From: an uncultured Ruminococcus sp.
GTDB taxonomy: Bacteria > Bacillota > Clostridia > Oscillospirales > CAG-272
Direction of reading: 5' to 3'
DNA: 19,588 nt
NCBI GenBank assembly: GCA_902783755.1
Contig: CACZSC010000156.1
Coordinates: forward strand, 1-19,588
Position numbers and translations under genes: made by a program. Within the stretch, counting starts at the first letter, position 1, and every line of letters begins with the position of its first letter. This document shows, in pieces, positions 8,314-16,222 of the stretch. A model generated the notes under the pieces. It was not told the origin of the DNA, did not search any database, and saw nothing but the letters and a program-made list of their open reading frames with translations.

Positions 8314-8364
8314 GAAAGGAGATTATCCCCTCGCAGATAACCTTTCAGGGGGATAGAATATAAC
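8314..8364 (+). promoter_or_regulatory. Structured leader of efp with a displaced ribosome binding site
   Basis: The best Shine-Dalgarno sequence, AAAGGAG (8315-8321), lies 43 bases before the efp ATG. Between them TATCCCC (8324-8330) can pair with GGGGATA (8349-8355), a 7-bp stem that would bring the site to an effective distance of about 12 bases. A competing 6-bp pairing, GAAAGG (8314-8319) with CCTTTC (8341-8346), would cover the site. The alternative site GGGGGA nearer the ATG is weak and buried in the first stem. Confidence 0.4.
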
Positions 8365-8922
8365 ATGGTAATAGCAGGTGATTTTAAAAACGGAGTAACA
8401 TTCGACATGGACGGTCAGGTAATGCAGGTGATCGAATTCCAGCACGTAAAACCCGGCAAGGGCGCGGCTTTCGTGCGCACCAAGCTGAGAAACGTCATCA
8501 ACGGGTCCGTGATCGAGAAATCGTTCTCCCCGACAGACAAGTTCAATGACGCGAGAATAGAACGCCGCGACATGCAGTATCTGTACAATGACGGCGACCT
8601 CTATTATTTCATGGACCTTGAGACATACGAACAGATGCCCATCGGGAAGAACCTCATCGGCGACAACTTCAAGTTCGTCAAGGAAGAGATGATCTGCACC
8701 ATCCGTTCGTATCAGGACAAGCCATTCTCCGTCGAGCCTCCGATGTTCGTTGAGTTGGAAGTCATCGACTGTGAGCCCGGTGTCCGCGGCGACACAGCGA
8801 CAGGCGCTTCCAAGACGGCGACCGTCGAGACAGGCGCAACCATCAGAGTTCCCCTGTTCATCGAGACCGGAGAAAAGATCCGCATCGATACAAGAACGTC
8901 CGAATATCTCGAAAGAGCATAA
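8365..8922 (+). CDS. efp: Translation elongation factor P
   Basis: EF-P binds between the P and E sites of the ribosome and relieves stalling at consecutive prolines. The 185-residue protein has the family length and all three barrel domains. The tip loop of domain I reads HVKPGKGAAF, with Lys32 as the residue that is modified in many bacteria. The middle block IERRDMQYLYNDGDLYYFMD and the C-terminal signature with TGATIRVPLFIETGEKIRIDTRTSEY are typical. The ATG gives the expected MxxAGDF start. No modification enzyme gene is in the window. The CD1247-type gene follows 27 bases later, an order I recall from other Clostridia. The unusual leader is described separately. Confidence 0.98.
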   Translation: MVIAGDFKNGVTFDMDGQVMQVIEFQHVKPGKGAAFVRTKLRNVINGSVIEKSFSPTDKFNDARIERRDMQYLYNDGDLYYFMDLETYEQMPIGKNLIGDNFKFVKEEMICTIRSYQDKPFSVEPPMFVELEVIDCEPGVRGDTATGASKTATVETGATIRVPLFIETGEKIRIDTRTSEYLERA

Positions 8923-8949
8923 GTGTTAATCACGGAAAGGAAGTATGAC

Positions 8950-9414
8950 ATGAACGCAAGAGAAAATGCAGCATACGTAAAAGGCCTGGTAGAAGGCATG
9001 CAGCTCAATACCGAAACCAATGAAGGCAAAGCCATCAAGGCTCTGTGCGATCTTTGCGAGAAGATGGCCGAGGAACTGGATGCTCTGAAGGAAGATGTCG
9101 ATACAGCCTTTGATTATCTGGACGAGCTGGACGAGGACCTCGGAGCAGCCGAAGAGATCCTTTATGATCTCGACGAAGACGATTACTGCTGCGATGACGA
9201 CTGTGACTGCTGCTGTGACGATGACGACTACGAAGAGGATGAGGACGAAGAGGACGAGGAAGACGAAGAGGACGCCGAGTTCTACTGCGCGATCTGCCCT
9301 CACTGCGGCGGCAAGGTATACTTCGACGATACCATGGATCCCGAGGAAGTCTTCTGCCCCAAATGCCACAAGTGCATAGTCGAGGACGAAGACGAAGATG
9401 ACGAAGAAAAATAA
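8950..9414 (+). CDS. CD1247-type N-terminal domain protein with acidic, Cys-rich linker and zinc ribbon
   Basis: The first 75 residues (ARENAAYVKGLVEGMQLNT onward) look like the CD1247 N-terminal domain, a small helical domain of unknown role in Clostridia. Then comes an Asp/Glu run holding six cysteines within residues 80-89, followed by an uninterrupted acidic stretch to about 110. A zinc ribbon follows: CPHCGG (Cys116, 119) and CPKC (Cys136, 139), with extra cysteines at 113 and 142. The tail is acidic again. The ATG at 8950 has GGAAAGGA at good spacing; a GTG at 8923 has none. The gene follows efp closely and ends at a strong terminator. The function is unknown; the extreme acidity suggests binding of metals or basic partners. 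Confidence 0.8.
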   Translation: MNARENAAYVKGLVEGMQLNTETNEGKAIKALCDLCEKMAEELDALKEDVDTAFDYLDELDEDLGAAEEILYDLDEDDYCCDDDCDCCCDDDDYEEDEDEEDEEDEEDAEFYCAICPHCGGKVYFDDTMDPEEVFCPKCHKCIVEDEDEDDEEK

Positions 9415-9432
9415 AGCAAGATCGTGACTCCG

Positions 9433-9462
9433 GGAGCAGCAGGCAACTGCTGCTCCTTTTTG
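9433..9462 (+). terminator. Terminator of the efp operon
   Basis: A perfect 10-bp stem, GGAGCAGCAG (9433-9442) and CTGCTGCTCC (9447-9456), has a GCAA loop and is followed by TTTTTGT. This is a textbook intrinsic terminator. Confidence 0.95.
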
Positions 9463-9515
9463 TCAGGGATCCATAACGATTTTTTCGTTAATATCCGTTT
9501 TCTGACATTTTTCTC

Positions 9516-9544
9516 TGTACTACATTTGCTGTTTCTGATATAAT
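9516..9544 (+). promoter_or_regulatory. Extended -10 promoter of the J-domain gene
   Basis: TATAAT (9539-9544) is preceded by TGA, forming an extended -10 element. The -35 candidate TGTACT (9516-9521) is weak at 17-base spacing. The region from the upstream terminator to here is AT-rich and contains no gene. Confidence 0.65.
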
Positions 9545-9576
9545 CATACTGAAGAATCGGAAAGGAGGGTCCCGAG

Positions 9577-10359
9577 ATGATGAAAGACCCGTACCAGGTC
9601 CTGGGCGTATCCCGGGATGCTCCGGAAGAGGAAATCAAGAAGGCGTACCGTGCGCTTGCAAAGAAATACCACCCCGACATGAACCCCGGAAACAAGGCTG
9701 CCGAGGAAAAATTCAAAGAAGTGAACGAAGCCTACGACATGATCCAGAACCCCTCCAAATACAGGAGACAGGGGTTCGGGGGATACGGCTCCGGTTACAG
9801 CGGGTACTCCGGCAGCACAGGAAACAGTGGCGAGACCGGAGGCTACGGCGGATTCGGATTCGATCCGTTCTCCTGGTTCACCGGTTTCGGGAACATGTAC
9901 GGTTCGCGCACGTATTACGACACATCTCCCCATGAGGCACCGGAAGATTCCCAGCAGGTAAGGGATGCTATATCTTATATAAACAGAGGTGAACATGCCC
10001 AGGCAAAGGTCATCCTAAACAGCATGGGCGAAGACCTCAGGAACGGAAGATGGCACTACCTGATGAGCCTGGTGCACTACGGTTCTGGAGACGTATCAGC
10101 GGCCGTCACTGAGATAAGCATCGCAGTCAACATGGATCCGAACAACATGGTATACCGCCAGCTGTACCAGAGGATGAGCCGGTCCGGCGGTACCTATCAC
10201 ACATACAGCGGATTCGGAAACGGAGGAACAAGGCAAAGCGTCACAAGATCTCCCCTCTCCATAGTCGGCAGGGTGATCCTGGGATTCATCGTGTTCCGCC
10301 TCATCATGTATTTCCTCCAGTTCCTGTTCGTCGGACTTCCGTACGGATGCGGAGTATAG
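9577..10359 (+). CDS. J-domain protein with C-terminal membrane segment
   Basis: Residues 1-63 form a DnaJ domain with the HPD tripeptide at 32-34, which stimulates an Hsp70 partner such as DnaK. A Gly/Ser/Tyr-rich linker (about 65-95) follows, then a helical TPR-like segment (about 120-200, ISYINRGEHAQAKVILNSM onward). A hydrophobic helix near 222-255 should anchor the protein in the membrane. The DnaJ zinc-finger and client-binding domains are absent, so this is not the general chaperone DnaJ but a class C type J protein. AGGAGG lies 8 bases before the ATG at 9577; the second ATG at 9580 is less well spaced. The ABC transporter starts 55 bp downstream without an obvious promoter, so co-transcription is likely. 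Confidence 0.9.
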   Translation: MMKDPYQVLGVSRDAPEEEIKKAYRALAKKYHPDMNPGNKAAEEKFKEVNEAYDMIQNPSKYRRQGFGGYGSGYSGYSGSTGNSGETGGYGGFGFDPFSWFTGFGNMYGSRTYYDTSPHEAPEDSQQVRDAISYINRGEHAQAKVILNSMGEDLRNGRWHYLMSLVHYGSGDVSAAVTEISIAVNMDPNNMVYRQLYQRMSRSGGTYHTYSGFGNGGTRQSVTRSPLSIVGRVILGFIVFRLIMYFLQFLFVGLPYGCGV

Positions 10360-10414
10360 ATTCCAGCTGTGTTCGTCAAACAAAACTGCTACACAACAGA
10401 AAGGAGGAGTGCTG

Positions 10415-13400
10415 ATGCTGGAGCTCACCAACATAACAAAGGTTTATCCCATGGCGGGGGAAACCATCGAAGCCCTGAAGGGCGTCAGCCTGAATTTTAG
10501 GAAAAATGAATTCGTTTCCATCCTCGGCCCCTCTGGATGCGGCAAGACCACCATGCTGAACATCATAGGCGGTCTCGACAAGTATACTGAGGGAGATCTC
10601 GTTATCGGCGGAGTGTCCACAAAACAGTACCGTGACCGGGATTGGGATGCGTACCGCAACCATTCGATAGGATTCGTTTTCCAGAGCTACAATCTGATCC
10701 CTCATCAGACCGTGCTGCAGAATGTGGAGCTGGCACTTACTCTGGCGGGAGTATCAAAAAGGGAAAGAAGAAAAAGAGCCCGTGAGGCTCTTGAAAAAGT
10801 GGGGCTGGGAGATCAGCTGAGAAAAAAGCCGGCCGAAATGTCGGGCGGGCAGATGCAGAGAGTAGCCATAGCCCGTGCAATCGTGAACAACCCGGATATA
10901 GTCCTGGCAGACGAGCCGACGGGAGCGCTGGATACCGAAACCAGTGTACAGGTCCTGGACATACTCAAGGAAATAGCAGGAGACAGGCTGGTCATAATGG
11001 TGACACACAATCCGGAGCTGGCTGAGAAATACTCTACCAGGATCGTAAGGATGCTTGACGGCAGGATCATCTCCGACAGCCGTCCTCTTACTGAGGAAGA
11101 ACAGCTGGAAGAGGCTGAGATGGACCGGACAGTACGGGAAAAGAACGCAAAGAAGAAGCATCCCTCCATGTCTCTTTTTACTTCATTCGGGCTTTCTCTC
11201 AAGAATCTTCTGACAAAGAAGGGCAGAACTGCACTCACCTCATTCGCGGGCTCCATAGGTATCATCGGGATAGCCCTCATATATGCCGTGAGTTACGGTA
11301 TGACCAACTATATAAACTCGGTGCAGGAAGAGACTCTGGCCTCTTACCCCATAACGATAGAAGCGACCCACGTGGATGCTTCGTCCCTCCTTACCACCTT
11401 CATGGGCAGATCAGCGGACAGAACCGAGCACGACGGAGAAGGAGACGGTCAGAAGATCTACCAGAAGGACGTCTTTTATGACATGATAAAGGCCCTGAAC
11501 TCCGTCGAGGAAAGGGAAAACGATCTCAGATCCTTCAAATCATACATTGAACAGAAAATGGAGGAAGGGGAAAACTCTCTCAGTTCTTCCCTTTCCGGCA
11601 TAAAGTACACATATAACAATGATTTTCTTGTATACACAAAAAACGTTGACGGAAAGATAATCTACTCGGACACAAGATCCCTCATGACGGATCTTATCCG
11701 GGATGTTATGGGCCGGAACGTGGACTCCGAATCCGAATCCGGCAGCAGTTCGTCCGGCTCGGGAATGTCATCCATGACATCCATGATGGGACTCGGGACC
11801 TCGAGCACTCTCATGTCATCCACAGCACTGTGGCGCGAACTCCTGCCCGGCAACAACGGAGATCCCATTAATGAGATCACGAAACGCCAGTATAAACTGG
11901 TATACGGCACCTGGCCGTCACGATACGACGAGATAGTACTCTTCACCGACAAGAACAGTGAACTGAACGATCTGACCTTGTATGCCCTGGGCCTGAAGCC
12001 CTATGAAGAGATCGAGGCCATCATGAGGTCGGCCATCGACAAGACTACTGTCGAAAAAACCAGCCACAGCTGGACATACGAAGAAATATGTGACATGGAC
12101 TTCAGGGTAATACTCAATTCCGACTGCTACATCCTGGACGAGGCCACAGGCACATATTCAGATCTGAGGAGCACCGAAGCCGGAATGAGCATCCTTTATG
12201 ACGGAGCGCTTGTCCTTCATGTCACCGGTATAGTTATGCCCGACGAGAATGCCGTCGGCGGCTCCGGAAACGGAGCCATAGGCTACACGTCAAAGCTCAC
12301 CGAATATCTGATAGAAAAATCGTCAGGCTCTGACATAGTGAAGGCCCAGAAGGAATCCCCTGACACGGACGTCTTCACTGGGCTCCGCTTCAAAGACCAG
12401 GACGGCGATGTTTCCTCCAAAGCCGAGACATTCAGGGAGTACATCAGCGGTCTTACCGAAGAACAGAAAGCCTTTATGTACGCAAGGATCGCCAGCATCC
12501 CGAGCGACGAATCAGTACTCGCATATGTAACCGATACCCTTGCCGGGCTTTCAAGGGAAGAGATGGAAAACATGCTGACCCAGGCCATGGCAGGACAGAC
12601 CGGTATGGCGGCCGATCAGATCTCCTCATACGTGTCCTCAATGAGCGATGAGGATTTTGAAAAAATGTTCTCCAATCTCTTATCACAGCAATATAAGGAA
12701 CAGTACGCCCAGGGAGTATACGCTCAGCTGGCAAGGATGACCCCCGGCGAACTGTCCGCCATGCTGGATGATACCGTGTCCGGGCTTTCCGACGAGCAGT
12801 CGGCGGAATACCATGACAAGCTGCTGGAGTTTTCCGACTCCACCTACGAAGAAAATCTCAGGAAAATGGGCTGCATAGACCTCGACAGTCCCTCCACGAT
12901 AAACCTTTACGCATCCTCGTTCGCCGACAAGGACACCATAGAGTCGGCAATCACCGAATACAACGATGGAGTGGAAGAACTTAAGCAGATTCAGTATACG
13001 GACTACGTCGGGCTGATAATGTCTTCAGTGACCACGATAATCAATGCGATATCATATGTACTCATCGCGTTCGTTTCCGTCTCCCTCATAGTCTCATCCA
13101 TAATGATCGGAGTCATAACACTGATATCCGTGCAGGAAAGGACCAAGGAGATAGGTATCCTTAGGGCCATCGGAGCATCAAAGAAAAATGTCTCCGGCAT
13201 GTTCAATGCGGAGACTGTCATGATCGGGTTCATGTCCGGATTGGTCGGAGTCGTTATAACATACCTGCTGTGCATACCGATAAACGCCCTGCTGCACCAC
13301 CTTACCGGAATAAAAGGCCTCAATGCCATGCTCCCGCCGGTCACAGCGCTCATCCTCATAGCGATAAGCGTACTTCTCACCCTGATAGCTGGCATCATAC

Positions 13401-13453
13401 CTTCAAGAAGCGCGGCAAAAAAAGATCCCGTAGTAGCATTAAGAACCGAATAG
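10415..13453 (+). CDS. Fused ABC transporter ATPase/FtsX-like permease (MacB type)
   Basis: The N-terminal 225 residues are a complete ABC ATPase of the MacB/LolD type: Walker A GPSGCGKTT (38-46), signature MSGGQ (142-146), Walker B IVLADEP (162-168) and switch His198. A basic linker leads to a first membrane helix (about 272-294). An extracytoplasmic domain of roughly 560 residues follows, then the FtsX-type block of three membrane helices (about 865-1005) ending in SRSAAKKDPVVALRTE. Such single-chain proteins work as dimers and transmit ATP-driven motion to substrates outside the membrane; export of peptides, lipids or antibiotics is known for relatives. The outer domain has a Ser/Gly/Met-rich stretch near 445-470 and tandem 16-residue helices (678-804). 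AAGGAGG is 7 bases before the ATG; a GTG at 10409 is too close. Confidence 0.92.
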   Translation: MLELTNITKVYPMAGETIEALKGVSLNFRKNEFVSILGPSGCGKTTMLNIIGGLDKYTEGDLVIGGVSTKQYRDRDWDAYRNHSIGFVFQSYNLIPHQTVLQNVELALTLAGVSKRERRKRAREALEKVGLGDQLRKKPAEMSGGQMQRVAIARAIVNNPDIVLADEPTGALDTETSVQVLDILKEIAGDRLVIMVTHNPELAEKYSTRIVRMLDGRIISDSRPLTEEEQLEEAEMDRTVREKNAKKKHPSMSLFTSFGLSLKNLLTKKGRTALTSFAGSIGIIGIALIYAVSYGMTNYINSVQEETLASYPITIEATHVDASSLLTTFMGRSADRTEHDGEGDGQKIYQKDVFYDMIKALNSVEERENDLRSFKSYIEQKMEEGENSLSSSLSGIKYTYNNDFLVYTKNVDGKIIYSDTRSLMTDLIRDVMGRNVDSESESGSSSSGSGMSSMTSMMGLGTSSTLMSSTALWRELLPGNNGDPINEITKRQYKLVYGTWPSRYDEIVLFTDKNSELNDLTLYALGLKPYEEIEAIMRSAIDKTTVEKTSHSWTYEEICDMDFRVILNSDCYILDEATGTYSDLRSTEAGMSILYDGALVLHVTGIVMPDENAVGGSGNGAIGYTSKLTEYLIEKSSGSDIVKAQKESPDTDVFTGLRFKDQDGDVSSKAETFREYISGLTEEQKAFMYARIASIPSDESVLAYVTDTLAGLSREEMENMLTQAMAGQTGMAADQISSYVSSMSDEDFEKMFSNLLSQQYKEQYAQGVYAQLARMTPGELSAMLDDTVSGLSDEQSAEYHDKLLEFSDSTYEENLRKMGCIDLDSPSTINLYASSFADKDTIESAITEYNDGVEELKQIQYTDYVGLIMSSVTTIINAISYVLIAFVSVSLIVSSIMIGVITLISVQERTKEIGILRAIGASKKNVSGMFNAETVMIGFMSGLVGVVITYLLCIPINALLHHLTGIKGLNAMLPPVTALILIAISVLLTLIAGIIPSRSAAKKDPVVALRTE
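12446..12826 (+). repeat. Tandem 16-residue helical repeats in the ABC transporter outer domain
   Basis: Starts of related segments fall at residues 678 (SGLTEEQ), 693 (ASIPSDES), 710 (AGLSREEM), 726 (degenerate), 741 (SSMSDEDF), 757 (degenerate), 773 (ARMTPGEL) and 789 (SGLSDEQ). That is a period of 15-17 residues with a shared small-x-hydrophobic-Ser/Thr-x-acidic cap. The DNA is not visibly repetitive, so the repeats are old. Confidence 0.6.
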
Positions 13454-13477
13454 ATTGCAGATACAGCCAAGTATACA

Positions 13478-13524
13478 GCCGGATCCCTTGCCTGAAATCC
13501 AGACAAGAGATCCGGCCTTTGCTT
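13478..13524 (+). terminator. Terminator after the ABC transporter gene
   Basis: GCCGGATC (13478-13485) pairs with GATCCGGC (13509-13516). The stem continues inward through CTTG/CAAG and CTG/CAG with two single mismatches, around an AAATC loop. The tail CTTTGCTTT makes it a plus-strand terminator; the minus side has no T run. Confidence 0.85.
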
Positions 13525-13552
13525 TACCTATCAAACTGCAGATTGCATGGTG

Positions 13553-15445
13553 TCAGTCTTCAATGTAGACTTTTTCAAATTTCCTGCTGCCGATACCCAG
13601 ATACCTGGATCTGTCGCCAAGCATGATATACTCGCCCTTTTCATCCTTCGACACGGGATAGATCGAATACGCCCTCACATCATCCCCGCCGAGAGAGACC
13701 GTCAGTCTTGTTCCGGACGTCAGGGGAATGAACTCCTTTGTGAAATACTCGTAAGCCACCATCTTCTTTCTCTTCGGGAAGCCCGGGATCACATTCAGAG
13801 AAAACGTTTCCGTCAGAGGCCTGCGGCTAATGTTGAACAGAGCCAGAGCATATCTGTCCTTCTTGGAATTGAATACTTTCAGTATCCTTCCCTCTTCAGC
13901 GCAGTCATGGTATATGCAGTCCGTTGTCGGCATGCCCGCCTTATCGAGTCTGCAGATGTCACCGTCACGGCCGGCTACGGGAAGTATCCCGTCAAGGCTG
14001 CTCTCCCCGATTGCGTCGCTTATATACACCGGGCCGCCGGAGATGCTTCTCAGAAGCCCGCTCTTCACGGGATCGGCCTTTCCGGACCACCACATGTCGT
14101 AGTCGCAGTGGTAGACCTGAGAATGCCAGATCGCGTTGAACACGTTCTGAGTTATGTGCTTAGCGAACCCGTTCTCACGGTCCGGATAGAAGTCATCACT
14201 GTTACGTGATATCGCCGTATGTGGCCTCTGCTGGACGTTCTCCATGTCCATACCCATGCAGTTTATCACGACACCGTTGAAATGCTTGTATATTGACTTC
14301 TCTATCGCCTCGTACGCTATCCTCACGCCACGGACCGTGGAATCTATCCTGCGGAATGTGTCTCCGCACATCTGGTTGTCGACCTTTACGAAATCCACTC
14401 CGCATTTTTCGAGGTAGGTATGCCACTCGTCCCAGAATCCGAACTGCTTCTTCACGTCATTGATCGGTATCAGCTTGTCACAGAACGCCACGGACTTCAT
14501 AAGGCAGTCTGCGTGTTTCTTTGCAAAATCGGTATCCGGATCGATGCCCCACCAGTATGCCTGGAGAGTATGCCACACACCAACCTGTTCTACACCGTAC
14601 TCCTCCTTCATCCTGCGGATGCATTCTTTGAGCCCCTCCGGGAACTTGTTCCTGTCGACCTCAAATGCCTGCAGTCTGTTTTCCACCGTGGGCGACCATC
14701 CGTCATCTATGATGACCCAGTGGACCGGGATCTCCTTGGCTTTGAACTCATCCAGTTTCTCATATATCTTTGCGGAAGTGGGCTGCTGGTAGAATGCGTT
14801 CCAGCTGCACCATCCGAACTTCTCGAACATCTCCGGATACACACGCTCGTCTCTAAGGCAGACACGGAAAGCCCCGCACTTTCTCGCGAACCTGTAGATC
14901 TCCGTCATGGCTTCGATGGGCCCGTCAGAGATGCTCGCCGCGAGAAAAGGCCCGTGGTATTCTCTGAAGCCTTTGGTCTCCGCGCCCATCCTCAGCTCGA
15001 AACGTTCAAAAAACGCTCTGAACACATCGCCCACGAAACAGACTAGCGCCGCGTCTCCAGCTTCCGTCTTCATCATGATATGCTGGGTGGAATGCTCTCC
15101 CAGGCCTTGTGTCTTTTTTGGCCAGAAAGGCATCTGCCAGCATCCGCCTCCGTCCCTTCCGGTAGCAGTTATCTTCTTTGCAGCATCCAGTCTTACGGGC
15201 ATGGTCACCCCGATCTCATCAAGCCCCTCTTTCGACTTGAGATCGATGTAGAAAACCGCGCATCCGCCGCGTGACTGCTGGGTGATTTTAACCGACACAC
15301 CGCCGTTCTTTCCCGTCCAGCACAGTTCCTTTCCTTTGCCTTCTGGCTTCATCCCGACCATGATTTCGCTCCCGCAGTCAAGATGCACCTTGACCGGGAA
15401 ACCGTTCAGTAGCTGTTTTGAAACAAGTTCAAGCGTCTTATTCAT
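13553..15445 (-). CDS. GH36 alpha-galactosidase of the raffinose synthase (Sip1) type
   Basis: The protein belongs to the branch of glycoside hydrolase family 36 that includes plant raffinose synthases and seed imbibition proteins. It should hydrolyse or transfer alpha-galactosyl groups, for example from raffinose-type sugars. FGWCSWNAFY (210-219), VIIDDGW (244-250), the nucleophile block DFVKVDNQ with Asp356, the acid/base block SRNSDDFYP (Asp417/Asp418) and DYDMWWS (448-454) appear in family order. The 630 residues are shorter than the roughly 780 of plant enzymes. There is no signal peptide, so it is cytosolic. The ATG at 15445 sits 9 bases after AGGAG; a GTG at 15463 lies before that site and is rejected. 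It is monocistronic and divergent from the DUF1836 gene, with no sugar transporter nearby. Substrate choice within the family is uncertain. Confidence 0.88.
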   Translation of the reverse strand: MNKTLELVSKQLLNGFPVKVHLDCGSEIMVGMKPEGKGKELCWTGKNGGVSVKITQQSRGGCAVFYIDLKSKEGLDEIGVTMPVRLDAAKKITATGRDGGGCWQMPFWPKKTQGLGEHSTQHIMMKTEAGDAALVCFVGDVFRAFFERFELRMGAETKGFREYHGPFLAASISDGPIEAMTEIYRFARKCGAFRVCLRDERVYPEMFEKFGWCSWNAFYQQPTSAKIYEKLDEFKAKEIPVHWVIIDDGWSPTVENRLQAFEVDRNKFPEGLKECIRRMKEEYGVEQVGVWHTLQAYWWGIDPDTDFAKKHADCLMKSVAFCDKLIPINDVKKQFGFWDEWHTYLEKCGVDFVKVDNQMCGDTFRRIDSTVRGVRIAYEAIEKSIYKHFNGVVINCMGMDMENVQQRPHTAISRNSDDFYPDRENGFAKHITQNVFNAIWHSQVYHCDYDMWWSGKADPVKSGLLRSISGGPVYISDAIGESSLDGILPVAGRDGDICRLDKAGMPTTDCIYHDCAEEGRILKVFNSKKDRYALALFNISRRPLTETFSLNVIPGFPKRKKMVAYEYFTKEFIPLTSGTRLTVSLGGDDVRAYSIYPVSKDEKGEYIMLGDRSRYLGIGSRKFEKVYIED

Positions 15446-15483
15446 GATATTGATCTCCTGCACATATGTATTAGGATAGAATC

Positions 15484-15512
15484 ATTTTACCAAACGGCTC
15501 ACCAGCTGTCAA
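15484..15512 (-). promoter_or_regulatory. Promoter of the GH36 gene
   Basis: On the minus strand TTGACA (15507-15512, perfect consensus) and TAAAAT (15484-15489) are 17 bases apart. The inverted repeat CTGTCA-A-TGACAG (15506-15518) covers the -35 box and could be an operator. Confidence 0.75.
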
Positions 15513-15550
15513 TGACAGAGACAAAAAGCAAGTGAATAATCCGGACACTG

Positions 15551-15568
15551 AGATTTTTCGAAAAATCT
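15551..15568. promoter_or_regulatory. Perfect 18-bp palindrome between divergent promoters
   Basis: AGATTTTTCGAAAAATCT reads the same on both strands. It ends 12 bp before the -35 box of the plus-strand DUF1836 promoter and 38 bp upstream of the GH36 -35 box. It is a good candidate binding site for a dimeric regulator, possibly the DUF1836 protein itself. It has no T tail that would fit a terminator of any nearby gene. Confidence 0.5.
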
Positions 15569-15580
15569 GCTCAGACCCTC

Positions 15581-15609
15581 TTGAAGTTCTTTTGAACCTG
15601 TGATATAAT
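15581..15609 (+). promoter_or_regulatory. Promoter of the DUF1836-NfeD-flotillin operon
   Basis: TTGAAG (15581-15586) and TATAAT (15604-15609) are 17 bases apart, and TGA before the TATAAT adds an extended -10 element. This is one of the strongest promoters in the window. Confidence 0.8.
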
Positions 15610-15643
15610 CAGTTGAACTTAAAAACGAAGGGCGGTGAAAACC

Positions 15644-16222
15644 ATGGGCCAGTTCATTCCTGGGACAGTTATACCGGGCCGGAACCAGTCAGACGACATC
15701 GCAAACGGCGTGTTTTCTCTTCTGCTGCCTATGATCAAGGCTGCGGACGGGCTTACCCTTGCACAGGTCTGCTCTATCACCGCACTGGAGCCTTCCACGA
15801 TACAGAACTGGGTAAAAAGGGGCTATGTCGCACGGCCTGTAAAGAAAAAGTACTTTGAGAGACATCTTGCAAGGATCCTTATAATATCCATGCTCCGGGA
15901 TTCAATGAAGATCGAAGATATCGGACTTCTCATGAAGATGATCAACGGCGATGCCACATCCGAGGAAGACGACATCATATATGAAACAGATCTGTACGAC
16001 TGTCTCTGCGAAGTGATCGGGATAACCGAAAACGTATACGATCAGAAGGAACAGGAAGATCATATAAGGAAGACCGTCAGGAGGTACAAGCTGAAAAACG
16101 GCGGAACGGAACAAAGACTGTGCGACGCAGTCAGAGTCATGCTCAGCGGCTACCGAACGGGCGTTCTGAAGCGTGAGTGCGACATGCACCTCGCATGCAT
16201 GAAAGAGAGGTACAACAGATGA
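15644..16222 (+). CDS. DUF1836 domain protein, MerR-like DNA-binding regulator
   Basis: The 192-residue protein matches DUF1836, a Firmicutes family with a MerR-like winged helix-turn-helix. LTLAQVCSITALEPSTIQNW (38-57) is the recognition helix pair, VKRGYVARPVKKKYFERHLARILIISMLRDSM is the wing and following helix, and an acidic NGDATSEEDD segment with a helical C-terminal half follows. No ligand site can be recognised. The ATG at 15644 follows GAAGGGCGGTG; a GTG at 15635 inside that site is rejected. It overlaps the NfeD gene by ATGA, so the regulator is translated together with the membrane proteins. It may autoregulate through the palindrome at 15551-15568, which is inference. Confidence 0.85.
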   Translation: MGQFIPGTVIPGRNQSDDIANGVFSLLLPMIKAADGLTLAQVCSITALEPSTIQNWVKRGYVARPVKKKYFERHLARILIISMLRDSMKIEDIGLLMKMINGDATSEEDDIIYETDLYDCLCEVIGITENVYDQKEQEDHIRKTVRRYKLKNGGTEQRLCDAVRVMLSGYRTGVLKRECDMHLACMKERYNR

